Assembly (NCBI GenBank): GCA_934133115.1
Contig: CAKPAV010000051.1
Location: 1 to 9,174 of the forward strand
DNA length: 9,174 nt
From: an uncultured Bacilli bacterium
GTDB lineage: Bacteria > Bacillota_I > Bacilli_A > RFN20 > CAG-826
Direction: 5' to 3'
The position numbers and the translations under genes are program-made. The notes beneath the pieces were generated by a model, which searched no databases, was not told the origin of the DNA, and worked only from the letters and a program-made list of their open reading frames with translations. Below are positions 1 to 7,004 of this stretch, piece by piece (position 1 is the stretch's first letter; every line of letters begins with the position of its first letter).

Positions 1-7
1 TTTATAT

Positions 8-15
8 TCACCTTC
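8..15 (-). promoter_or_regulatory. Shine-Dalgarno site for a gene just outside the left edge
   Basis: The minus strand reads GAAGGTGA here, right after the stop codon of the YwqG-like gene, and is followed by seven A/T bases to the window edge. The same AGGTGA-plus-six-nucleotide pattern precedes the starts at 7004 and 7752. A further minus-strand gene therefore probably starts at or within a few bases of position 1, which would make the YwqG-like gene an internal member of an operon. Confidence 0.5.
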
Positions 16-18
16 ATT

Positions 19-921
19 TTAGTAACATTGTAAAATCATCCATACGTTATCAAAATTTTTATTTTTTAAATCATCTTTTCTTATCCAAAAATATATCCTG
101 CCTGCATCACCAAACATTAAATCAATATTTTCACGCGTTGTTGAATCTAATTGAAATAAAAGTATCCACTTATTGGGAGCGTTTTTATCGGCATCATCAA
201 TATCTTTTTGTGGGATTTTATCATAACTTCCGCCTAAATAATATCCTTTTGCTATTAATTCACATTCATGTGGCATTGATCCTTGAATATTATTAGAATA
301 TCCTAAGAGTCTTGTGTCATTTTTATCTTTGATCACACTATCAAGAAGTGGTTCATATTCATCGCTATCAACATCGCTAGGCAAATCTTCATAAGTCGGG
401 TAAGAATCAATTTTTGATAAATTAAGAAGTGTTTTAGGAAATAAATAATCTTTGTTATAATCATCTGGCAATTTAGCTTCTTTTAAATCATTAATATTTT
501 CAAAATAAAACACTTTAAAAGAGCCTTTATCACTAGGGTCAAATCCCCATGTATCTCCATCTATTAAATAGAAAAAAGATAATATTCCGTGTGTTGGTAA
601 AAGATGATCTTCATCATATTTTGCTAATTCTTCTAAATCAAATTGAATTAAAAAATTTAATGGTCTTAATTTAATTTCTTCATCATCAATAGCTGCACTC
701 TCATAATATGGCCATTTAAAGTTTTTATCTACTAAAGGAAGTCCACCAAAATAAGATAATTGATCTTTAACTAATTCATTACTAATATAAATATCAATTG
801 CATTTTTCTTCAAATATGCATATTTTGTCATTAAATCATTTAAGTTCACTACGGCATTTATTTTATTATCTTCATTTGATGATTTATTAAAAAATTTTTT
901 TAAAAAATCTATTATTTTCAT
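19..921 (-). CDS. YwqG/DUF1963 family protein
   Basis: This is a complete 300-aa protein without a signal peptide or membrane segment, so it is probably cytoplasmic. It resembles the YwqG/DUF1963 family through the order of its motifs: YFGGLPL followed by a WP pair (residues 57-71), a PLNFLIQFDL strand (87-96), LPTHGILSFFY (108-118), LLGYSNNIQG with a downstream HECELIAKGYYLGG (205-231), and a closing GDAGRIYFWI (271-280). The first 25 residues are a basic amphipathic stretch. No biochemical role is established for the family; its members are often encoded near secreted or polymorphic proteins. The start follows the stop of the upstream lipoprotein gene by 8 bp, and its SD (TAGGT) overlaps that TAG stop, so translation is probably coupled. 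The family call is firm. The function is unknown. Confidence 0.88.
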   Translation of the reverse strand: MKIIDFLKKFFNKSSNEDNKINAVVNLNDLMTKYAYLKKNAIDIYISNELVKDQLSYFGGLPLVDKNFKWPYYESAAIDDEEIKLRPLNFLIQFDLEELAKYDEDHLLPTHGILSFFYLIDGDTWGFDPSDKGSFKVFYFENINDLKEAKLPDDYNKDYLFPKTLLNLSKIDSYPTYEDLPSDVDSDEYEPLLDSVIKDKNDTRLLGYSNNIQGSMPHECELIAKGYYLGGSYDKIPQKDIDDADKNAPNKWILLFQLDSTTRENIDLMFGDAGRIYFWIRKDDLKNKNFDNVWMILQCY

Positions 922-929
922 AAATATAC

Positions 930-1535
930 CTATTTCAATTTATATTTATATGTAAAGGCACCATTATGGCTTATATTGGCTTTTTCTATAAATAACTTAA
1001 ATTGATAACTATTAACTGAAGTTGAAAATTCATAACGAATTTCAAGTGTAAATACTGAACCATCTAATAAATATCCATCAACATCTACTGTTGTATCAGA
1101 AACATAGTAAAACTTATAAAGCGGTGATGGATTTGTACTATGATAATCAGTTATATCAGTTTTACTAATAATGTTGTAGCATGTAACATCTTCTCCAAAA
1201 GCAAATGGCGCGGCAACTCCAAATTTACCAGCAAAATTTGTTTGAAAATAATTTAAATATGCATTAGCGTTATTATTTAAAATGTCTTCAGACTCACAAG
1301 CTTGTGAAAAAGAATAACCCTCATTAAACCAACTAGTAGATGAATTAATTTCACCAGTACATCCGGTTGGTTGAGGTAGATTACTTAAATATTTGTCACT
1401 TAATTCTTTTTCACTAAACCATGCTTTAGAATCATGTAAATTACCTCCATTGGTACTATTATGCTCTTCGCTACAAGACATTAAACTAAAACAAGCAATT
1501 CCTAATATTAATTTTAAAACTAATTTCTTATCCAT
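930..1535 (-). CDS. small lipoprotein of unknown function
   Basis: This is a 201-aa protein with a lipoprotein signal peptide: a basic start (MDKK), a hydrophobic core, and the lipobox LMSC with the acylated cysteine at residue 21. It should be anchored to the outer face of the membrane. The mature part begins with a short Asn/Ser/Gly-rich linker, then a WFSEKELSDKYLSNLP segment (39-54). Its end is rich in beta strand and aromatic residues (Tyr/Phe, about 138-183). Three mature cysteines (59, 80, 119) are present besides the lipid-carrying one. I do not recognise a named family. The SD is GGAGG with 7 nt spacing. It lies 53 bp downstream of the DUF6273 lipoprotein gene, with a likely promoter of its own, and overlaps functionally with the YwqG-like gene downstream. 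It is the only gene here that stops at TAG. Confidence 0.8.
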   Translation of the reverse strand: MDKKLVLKLILGIACFSLMSCSEEHNSTNGGNLHDSKAWFSEKELSDKYLSNLPQPTGCTGEINSSTSWFNEGYSFSQACESEDILNNNANAYLNYFQTNFAGKFGVAAPFAFGEDVTCYNIISKTDITDYHSTNPSPLYKFYYVSDTTVDVDGYLLDGSVFTLEIRYEFSTSVNSYQFKLFIEKANISHNGAFTYKYKLK

Positions 1536-1548
1536 ATATTTTCCTCCA

Positions 1549-1563
1549 TTAGATGCAATCTAA
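1549..1563. repeat. perfect 6-bp inverted repeat between -10 and SD
   Basis: TTAGAT and ATCTAA are separated by three bases. The element lies directly downstream of the minus-strand TATAAT at 1563-1568 and just upstream of the GGAGG of the 201-aa lipoprotein gene. The position fits either an operator over the transcription start or a small 5' hairpin in the mRNA. AT-rich DNA yields such repeats by chance, so confidence is limited. Confidence 0.4.
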
Positions 1564-1591
1564 TTATATTACTTTTATCGAATTTTGTTTA
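1563..1591 (-). promoter_or_regulatory. candidate promoter of the 201-aa lipoprotein gene
   Basis: The minus strand carries TAAACA (1591-1586, overlapping the stop of the preceding gene), 17 bp, then a perfect TATAAT (1568-1563). This would start transcription near 1556 and allow the lipoprotein and YwqG-like genes to be made independently of the two upstream genes. The -10 is perfect, the -35 matches four of six bases. Confidence 0.5.
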
Positions 1592-3640
1592 TTTTTTTAA
1601 TGCAATTTGAATTGCAGGACGGATACAATGATTATTTCCATCAATAGCGTATTTAGATAAATATCCGCTTGAATTAACATTCCAAGCACAATAACTATAT
1701 TCATCCGTAGATGAACGTGTCCAGTAAGATCCATTATATTTTAAATCCGAAGTAGTATTATACCAAGCACCTCTTGCACGTGCATAATCAGTTGTTTTTG
1801 CTTCACGTGTAATAGATGGCTCATTAATATCGCTATCAAATCCATAATTAACATTTAAATAGTCATCTTTTGATGGTAAAAATACTTTATCAAGTTTATC
1901 ATTTACAATGCTTTTTTCTTGAATAAATTCATTATTACCCATAAAAGCCATGTTATAGAATTCATCATTAAGCCAGTTTCTAACATCGCTATATTCATAA
2001 TTATTTGGTAAAACTATATTATTATCTATCGTTCTATTTTCGTAATTTTCATAAAATTTATGAGCATCTAATAATTTTGAAGATAATAAGTAATAGCTTC
2101 CATCAGCATTATTAATAATATTCCATTTAATTGGTTCGACTTTGAACCAATATTCATTTCCATTAATAATACTATTTCCATTATCAAATGTGTATTTTTC
2201 ATTATTATAAACATTAGCTACTTCTTTTATATAATATTCATTATCATATAAGTACCATTCATTAGCGTTGATAGGCGCTAAATCGTTAAGAGCGGAAATT
2301 ATATCATTATCACTAACAACTGCTTGAGGATAATATCCATATTCAATTGTTTTACTATCGCTTGATAAAGTCGGTTTATTACTTGGATAGGCTTTATCTT
2401 TATCATAAGATATATAAGTTGCTTTATATGTTGTATCTTCGTTTATTGGTGCAGGTTTAGGCATCCATCCTGAAAATACATAAATTGTGGAATCAGTACC
2501 TTCCTTTGTCGGCTTACTTCCTTTATATGTCGGAGTTTCTCCTTCTTTAACTTTTTCAATATTTAAAACATCACCATTTTCATCTAACCATGTAACGTTA
2601 TATTCCTTTTTAGGTACATCTGGTTTTTCATTTGGATCTACCACAAATTCAATACCTGTAATAAATAATGGTTTTTTGTTTGCGGTGGAAATTTTTAAAC
2701 TTTTTGTTGAAGGAATATCAAAACTAATTTGTTTTATGTTTTTGCTTTCAATAACTTCTTTACTAGTTTCTTCTAATCCTTCACAAGTTGTAGTAATAGT
2801 TTTATTATCAGTGTTAGTGCCTTCCCAATCTAAAGAAGCGCTATCGCCAATTCGAAGTTTTCCACTAGATAAATATGCATAACCCGATACTTTAACTTGT
2901 GTAACACTTTTACTTAAAGAAAAAGTAATGCTACCATTCGCGGATGTAGTACCAAGTTTAAGCATATCACCAGCATACCATCTATTATCACCACTACCGC
3001 CATTACCACCACCATAAACTAACTCAAAATCACTAATTTCCGTAATAATACCTGATTCCTGTGTTAATTCAAATGTATTAAAAATATCAGTTGCATTATC
3101 AAGTTTTTTAGCAGTTTTTCCTGGCATTTCATATTTTACTTCATATGCAGTTTGTAACGATGTTAAATTTTTATCTATTAATGAGACATTAATTGTTACA
3201 TCTATATTTGGCATAAGAAAACTATAAGTATCATTATTAGGAACTAAAATGTCATTATTAGCTTTTACTTCTTTTACTTTTTTATTGATATTTGTAACAT
3301 TAATGCTAAAAGTAACTTCTTCGCCTGCTTCATAAATGTCATTAAGCCCATTAACAATAAAATCATCGCTCTTATTAATAGATACTTTATGTTTATTAAT
3401 TATCGAACTAGATGCACTAGTTGAAGAAGCCACACTTGTAGAAGGTGTTGAAGAAACACTATTTGAGGCACTACTATGTGACAATGTATTCGATGTGGAA
3501 TTACTTGTTGGAACACTAATTGAGTTAGAAAGTTGGGGATTGGATGCTGAATTTGTTGATGCTATTGAATCGTTTTTATTGCATCCAACTATTAATAACG
3601 ATAAGAAAGATAATGTGAATAATAATTTACTAGATTTCAT
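1589..3640 (-). CDS. multidomain surface lipoprotein with C-terminal DUF6273
   Basis: This is a 683-aa lipoprotein. The signal peptide ends in the lipobox IVGC (Cys20). A Ser/Thr/Asn-rich stalk (about 24-83) follows and would carry the domains away from the membrane. Residues 86-157 look like a divergent InlB B-repeat (bacterial repeat) unit, ending in the typical YSFLMPNIDVTI strand. Residues about 165-335 form a beta-rich, jelly-roll-like module with a GGGNGGSGDNRW loop. Residues 347-410 match an InlB/Listeria-Bacteroides repeat (YNVTWLDENGD to YVFSGWMP to TYKATY). From about 433 to the end lies DUF6273: YGYYPQ, VEPIKWNI, LLSSKLLD, VRNWLNDEFY, YWTRSS, and a terminal CIRPAIQIAL. The SD is AAGGA, 9 nt from the ATG. 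The gene is 18 bp from the gene upstream. A role in surface binding is inferred from the architecture; the ligand is unknown. Confidence 0.88.
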   Translation of the reverse strand: MKSSKLLFTLSFLSLLIVGCNKNDSIASTNSASNPQLSNSISVPTSNSTSNTLSHSSASNSVSSTPSTSVASSTSASSSIINKHKVSINKSDDFIVNGLNDIYEAGEEVTFSINVTNINKKVKEVKANNDILVPNNDTYSFLMPNIDVTINVSLIDKNLTSLQTAYEVKYEMPGKTAKKLDNATDIFNTFELTQESGIITEISDFELVYGGGNGGSGDNRWYAGDMLKLGTTSANGSITFSLSKSVTQVKVSGYAYLSSGKLRIGDSASLDWEGTNTDNKTITTTCEGLEETSKEVIESKNIKQISFDIPSTKSLKISTANKKPLFITGIEFVVDPNEKPDVPKKEYNVTWLDENGDVLNIEKVKEGETPTYKGSKPTKEGTDSTIYVFSGWMPKPAPINEDTTYKATYISYDKDKAYPSNKPTLSSDSKTIEYGYYPQAVVSDNDIISALNDLAPINANEWYLYDNEYYIKEVANVYNNEKYTFDNGNSIINGNEYWFKVEPIKWNIINNADGSYYLLSSKLLDAHKFYENYENRTIDNNIVLPNNYEYSDVRNWLNDEFYNMAFMGNNEFIQEKSIVNDKLDKVFLPSKDDYLNVNYGFDSDINEPSITREAKTTDYARARGAWYNTTSDLKYNGSYWTRSSTDEYSYCAWNVNSSGYLSKYAIDGNNHCIRPAIQIALKK

Positions 3641-3658
3641 GTTAATATTTCCTTTTTG

Positions 3659-4282
3659 TTAATTACCACTATGGGACGCTTTATAATTTTCAATCGCTGG
3701 TCTTAAGTCATCCCAAGATACACAAGCACGCATATTTTTAGCAATTGTTGTGACTGCTAATTTAGAAGATTTTCCTTGTTCGGCAGCAATCATTGCTTGA
3801 CGTACTTTAACAGGACTTACTTCACAAGCTTCATAAATCCAAAGCAACAATTCTGGACATAATAATTTTTTATAGACACGATTTTCTGCACTTTCATCCC
3901 AAGTCAAGGAACTATCTTCAATACTTCTTAGTAACCAAGAATCAATAAAATGCCATTTTTGATCAGGTTCATGTCTTTCTTTATCAACGATTTTTCCTAG
4001 TTCTTTAGCGTAATCTAAATATCCACCACTAGTTTGCTGATATTTTTCAATAAATTCATCAGATAAAGGATAATGAGCGGGCTTAGTTAACAAATAATCA
4101 TAAATATCTTTCATAGTAATGATTTCTTCATTTGTTTGTCGATTATTTGCTTCTTTTTCTTCGCTTTTAATAACTTTAGTTTCTTCATTAATTTCATTAT
4201 TAGCTTTCTTAACATTATTAGAATTACAAATTGTTAATCCTATTACTAATGCTAAAGCACTAAGTAGTGATTTTCTTTTCAT
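3659..4282 (-). CDS. exported protein with helical CPELLLW-motif domain, function unknown
   Basis: This is a 207-aa protein. Residues 1-19 are a signal peptide or membrane anchor (basic start, then LLSALALVIGL). The following LTIC could be a relaxed lipobox, but Ile at -1 is atypical, so lipidation is uncertain. Residues 20-56 are a charged, low-complexity linker rich in Asn, Glu and Lys. The C-terminal 150 residues form a predicted helical domain with WHFIDSWLLRSIEDSSLTWD (110-129), CPELLLWIYEA (142-152), and a final SWDDLRPAIE (189-198). I recall similar hypothetical proteins, some apparently without a signal, in other Firmicutes, but no named function. The SD is GGAGG at 7 nt spacing. It is the first gene of the minus-strand run; the DUF6273 lipoprotein gene starts 18 bp later, so co-transcription is likely. 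Confidence 0.8.
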   Translation of the reverse strand: MKRKSLLSALALVIGLTICNSNNVKKANNEINEETKVIKSEEKEANNRQTNEEIITMKDIYDYLLTKPAHYPLSDEFIEKYQQTSGGYLDYAKELGKIVDKERHEPDQKWHFIDSWLLRSIEDSSLTWDESAENRVYKKLLCPELLLWIYEACEVSPVKVRQAMIAAEQGKSSKLAVTTIAKNMRACVSWDDLRPAIENYKASHSGN

Positions 4283-4311
4283 TCAAGTTCCTCCAAAAAT
4301 TCTTCGCTTTT

Positions 4312-4340
4312 ATTATGAATATAATAAAACAAAAAAGCAA
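4312..4340 (-). promoter_or_regulatory. promoter of the CPELLLW-motif gene and downstream lipoproteins
   Basis: The minus strand has TTGCTT (4340-4335), a 17-bp A/T spacer, and CATAAT (4317-4312). This puts a start near 4305, about 23 nt ahead of the ATG at 4282. It probably serves the minus-strand run toward the left edge. It is divergent from the promoter of the hydrolase gene within a 145-bp intergenic region. Confidence 0.55.
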
Positions 4341-4397
4341 GGAATTAAAAAAACCTTTACAATTAATTTAATTAATTACTACAAATCATTAAAAAAG

Positions 4398-4406
4398 TGC
4401 TATAAC
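4398..4406 (+). promoter_or_regulatory. extended -10 promoter of the alpha/beta hydrolase gene
   Basis: TGCTATAAC matches an extended -10 element (TGnTATAAT, one mismatch). Transcription would start near 4412, giving a leader of only about 15 nt. There is no good -35 at standard distance. A weaker alternative is TTTACA (4356-4361) with TACAAA (4380-4385) at 18 bp. The core AAAAAGTGCTATA (4392-4404) recurs exactly at 8967-8979. Confidence 0.45.
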
Positions 4407-4408
4407 GC

Positions 4409-4424
4409 TAGTTAGAGGTAACTA
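4409..4424. promoter_or_regulatory. palindrome enclosing the hydrolase SD (possible operator)
   Basis: TAGTTA and TAACTA form a perfect inverted repeat around GAGG, which is the ribosome-binding core 9 nt before the ATG at 4428. As DNA it covers the predicted transcription start and could bind a dimeric repressor. As RNA it would put the SD in the loop of a weak 6-bp stem. I favour an operator because the stem is nearly all A-U. Confidence 0.45.
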
Positions 4425-4427
4425 ACT

Positions 4428-5222
4428 ATGAAGTTTTATGAATTGGGAAATAAAAATCTTCCAGTAATTATGCTTATTCCTGGTACTTGTTGTCATTATA
4501 GTTTATTTGATAAAGTTCTTCCTGAATTACAAGAAAAATTCTATACCGTTGTTGTTTCTTTTGATGGATTTGATGAAAATGAAAAAACAGAGTACATAAG
4601 TATGTTAGATGAAACGCTCAAAATTGAAAAATACATCAAAGATAATTTTAATAATCATATTTCTTGTATTTATGGTTGTTCGCTTGGTGGTTCTTTTGCT
4701 TCTTATTTAGTGCAAAGAGGCAATATTAATGTTGATCATATCATTTTAGGTAGTAGCGATATGGATTCTAGTAATAAGCTTATGGCATCTATAAAAGGAA
4801 AAATTATGGCACCAATTATGTATAAGATGATAAGTACTGGTAAACTCCCTAATTTTATGAATAAGAAATTAGAAAAAATGAAAACTGAAGAACCAGTTAG
4901 ATACGAACAGACACTAAGTTTTTTAAAATCTTTTATGGTTCCAAGTATTAAAAATGTCGTTACTGAAAAGAGTGTCTATAATCAATACGTTTCTGATTTA
5001 GTAACTAAAATTGAGAAAGGTATTGAAAAAGAAGGGACAACAATTCACGTATTCTACGCTCTAGGAATGGGAAAAAAGTACCGCAAAAGATATTTAAAGC
5101 ATTTTAAAAATCCTGATATTCGAGAACAAAATATGAATCATGAGACATTTTTCTTTTGTCATCCACATGATTGGTGTTTAGAAGTATTTGATTGTGTATT
5201 TAATTATCAAAATAATAAATAA
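4428..5222 (+). CDS. alpha/beta hydrolase
   Basis: This is a 264-aa soluble alpha/beta-hydrolase-fold protein. The first strand and oxyanion region read VIMLIPGTCCHYSLF (13-27). The nucleophile elbow is GCSLGGS (83-89), with Ser85 as the nucleophile. A C-terminal FFFCHPHDW (241-249) supplies His245 or His247 as the catalytic base; I cannot assign the acid with confidence. The central part (115-180) is a helical cap with the Met/Lys-rich PNFMNKKLEKM segment. The ALGMGKKYRKRYLKHF run (211-226) is familiar from clostridial members of the family. The substrate is unknown; small esters or thioesters are possible. It is the only well-supported plus-strand gene, has its own promoter, and converges with the sirtuin cassette at a shared terminator. 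The SD GAGG fixes the start. Confidence 0.85.
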   Translation: MKFYELGNKNLPVIMLIPGTCCHYSLFDKVLPELQEKFYTVVVSFDGFDENEKTEYISMLDETLKIEKYIKDNFNNHISCIYGCSLGGSFASYLVQRGNINVDHIILGSSDMDSSNKLMASIKGKIMAPIMYKMISTGKLPNFMNKKLEKMKTEEPVRYEQTLSFLKSFMVPSIKNVVTEKSVYNQYVSDLVTKIEKGIEKEGTTIHVFYALGMGKKYRKRYLKHFKNPDIREQNMNHETFFFCHPHDWCLEVFDCVFNYQNNK

Positions 5223-5227
5223 ATACT

Positions 5228-5257
5228 AAAAAAAAGAATTAGCCGTAAAGCTAATTC
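5228..5257. terminator. bidirectional intrinsic terminator between hydrolase and sirtuin genes
   Basis: GAATTAGC (5236-5243) pairs perfectly with GCTAATTC (5250-5257) across a 6-nt loop. On the minus strand the hairpin is followed at once by eight T residues (complement of 5228-5235), a strong terminator for the macrodomain-DUF1848-sirtuin transcript. On the plus strand a looser T-rich tail follows, enough for a weaker stop of the hydrolase mRNA that ends at 5222. Confidence 0.85.
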
Positions 5258-5264
5258 AATCTAT

Positions 5265-6074
5265 TTATATTATTTTATTTATATCTTCATTACAAATATA
5301 ACTTCGTTCTTTAATTTCATCTGGCACATAAATAAATCCTTTATCAACACAAACATATGTAGCATTAGGATTTTGATAAGTATTTTGAATAAATGGATAT
5401 TTAATCCAAATTGGTGTTGAATAGCCTACACCAAGTTCCAAATATAAAACTTTTTTATTTTTATTTTCTTTAATAAAAGTATCAAATCTTTTTTTAGCTA
5501 AATGCCATCCTTTATCTTCCACAAATGTATCATCACATCTTAAATTAGTAGTCATTGGTCTTCCACATTTTGGACACTTGGGAATAAGATTAGTGGGTAT
5601 TTTATTATCTTCAATATTTTTAATCATTTCTAGAACTTCTTTTTCATTATCATACGTTTTATTATGACAAGGGACACTACATTGAAATAAGCCATAATCA
5701 CCTTGCATATAAAATAATCTTGATTTTGAAAAACCAGCAAGTTGAAATTGATGGTCAACATTTGTGGTTATAACAAAATAATTTTTATCTTTTACTAAAT
5801 CATATAATCTTTTATATAAATCACGCGCTCCGCATTTATAACGATTTAAATAAATCATTTTTGACCAATATGCCCATTTTTCTTCTAGACTATTAAAATG
5901 ATGAAAGCCGGCACTATACATATCTTTATAACCATATTTATCATGCATATAAGTAAAATTATCTAAGAAAGTTTTTCCACCATATTCAAATCCTGCCGCG
6001 GCACTTAAACCCGCACCGGCACCAATAACAATTGAATCGGCATCATCGACTAAGTTTTTTAATATTTCATTCAT
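5265..6074 (-). CDS. class M-like sirtuin, predicted protein ADP-ribosyltransferase (SirTM)
   Basis: This is a 269-aa cytoplasmic SIR2-fold protein. NAD-binding motifs are GAGAGLSAAAG (18-28), TTNVDHQ (103-109) and ELGVG (213-217). The structural zinc site is intact: CSVPC (Cys132, Cys136) and CPKC (Cys167, Cys170). Where deacylase sirtuins have the catalytic His, this protein has Gln124 in MQGDYG. That substitution, with the overall motif spacing, is what I recall for SirTM enzymes, which use NAD to ADP-ribosylate a protein rather than deacylate it. The family's known target is lipoylated GcvH-L; no such gene is in this window. It is the third gene of the cassette: its ATG directly follows the TAA of the DUF1848 gene, with an AGGAG SD about 16 nt upstream, so it likely depends on coupled translation. 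Residual deacylase activity cannot be excluded from sequence. Confidence 0.85.
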   Translation of the reverse strand: MNEILKNLVDDADSIVIGAGAGLSAAAGFEYGGKTFLDNFTYMHDKYGYKDMYSAGFHHFNSLEEKWAYWSKMIYLNRYKCGARDLYKRLYDLVKDKNYFVITTNVDHQFQLAGFSKSRLFYMQGDYGLFQCSVPCHNKTYDNEKEVLEMIKNIEDNKIPTNLIPKCPKCGRPMTTNLRCDDTFVEDKGWHLAKKRFDTFIKENKNKKVLYLELGVGYSTPIWIKYPFIQNTYQNPNATYVCVDKGFIYVPDEIKERSYICNEDINKII

Positions 6075-7004
6075 TTAAAATAATTTTTCTCTCCTTTCAA
6101 TCCAAGATTCTTGTTTTGCTTCTTTTATAATATCGGTCTCTTTTAAATTACCAATGAGTAGTGGGGAATTATCATCATGATTACGATAATTATTTATAAC
6201 CTGATTAACATTTCCATTTGCGTAGCAATATTTACATAAATGCATACAAGAATTATATGCGCCAATATCATTAGATAAAAAGCAGGCACAATACCCTTTC
6301 CTTGCTTGCATTTTACTAGTCGGTTTTAAAATAAAATTACCAGCATTTTCATAATCTTCTAAACGCATGCATCCATCAACATCAACACCATATTCTTTTA
6401 ACCATTTTTCTTTAGAACATAATCTTAACTTTAAATGATGGTTATTAGCAATACGCATAAACTCTTTTGCTAAAATGATTTTTTCTTTATCCGTTGCATC
6501 TTTAATATCTGGTTGATTTTTCTTTAATTTATCATATAAATCAACAAAGCCAAATACCGCTAATTCGGTATAGTTTTCTAATTTTGAAGCAATATATTCA
6601 AACGCTCGTATATGTCTTTCTAAAGGATATTTATCGTTAATAATAATTGGAGTATAGCGCCAAGCAACAGATGATTTTCCGATTTTACTTGATAAATACT
6701 TAAAATCTTCGATAACTTTATCAACATGAGGGACATTAGGTTCAAAATCTTTTCCTAAACCAGTTATGGTAATATACCAAAATTGACGAAATTGATTTAA
6801 TTCATCTAAATAAGAAAACATTGGCGATGGATTTTTTGTGCAAAAACCAATTATATCCACAACTTCAGGATCTAAAACAAATTTTGTTACTAAATTAGGA
6901 TAATAAGGATTTCTTACATAAACATATCCTTCTCTTATTCGATTTATAAACCATTTGGAATAAAAAGCTGGAATATCTGTTCTTTGACCGGTATTAATAA
7001 TCAT
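6075..7004 (-). CDS. DUF1848 family Cys-rich protein (radical-SAM-like cysteine cluster)
   Basis: This is a 309-aa soluble protein of the DUF1848 family. It shows the family opening TGQRTDIPAFYSKWF (5-19), RNPYYPN (31-37), FCTKNPSPM (54-62), the ITGLGKDFEPNVP strand (80-92), and AWRYTPI (114-120). The C-terminal cysteine region has YCACF (Cys239, Cys241) and CMHLCKYCYA, a CX3CX2C motif (Cys253, 257, 260) like that binding the 4Fe-4S cluster of radical SAM enzymes. Here the motif sits near the C-terminus rather than the N-terminus. No activity is established for the family to my knowledge. I chose ATG at 7004 over GTG at 7013: AGGTG lies 6 nt before the ATG, and the GTG is inside that SD. The start overlaps the macrodomain gene by 11 nt, and the stop abuts the sirtuin start. 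This packing implies a shared function. Confidence 0.85.
   Translation of the reverse strand: MIINTGQRTDIPAFYSKWFINRIREGYVYVRNPYYPNLVTKFVLDPEVVDIIGFCTKNPSPMFSYLDELNQFRQFWYITITGLGKDFEPNVPHVDKVIEDFKYLSSKIGKSSVAWRYTPIIINDKYPLERHIRAFEYIASKLENYTELAVFGFVDLYDKLKKNQPDIKDATDKEKIILAKEFMRIANNHHLKLRLCSKEKWLKEYGVDVDGCMRLEDYENAGNFILKPTSKMQARKGYCACFLSNDIGAYNSCMHLCKYCYANGNVNQVINNYRNHDDNSPLLIGNLKETDIIKEAKQESWIERREKLF

Noticed and set aside
3400..3570. Tandem DNA repeat in the Ser/Asn-rich region
   Set aside because: The stretch encodes a low-complexity stalk, but the codons vary and there is no regular repeat unit.
2487..3662. Plus-strand open frames at 2487-2882 and 3336-3662
   Set aside because: They lie antisense inside the DUF6273 lipoprotein gene, lack SD sites and show composition set by the Ser/Asn-rich codons of the opposite strand.
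4119..4415. Plus-strand open frame of 98 codons
   Set aside because: It runs antisense through the signal peptide of the CPELLLW-motif gene and across the divergent promoters, with no SD and no recognisable protein.
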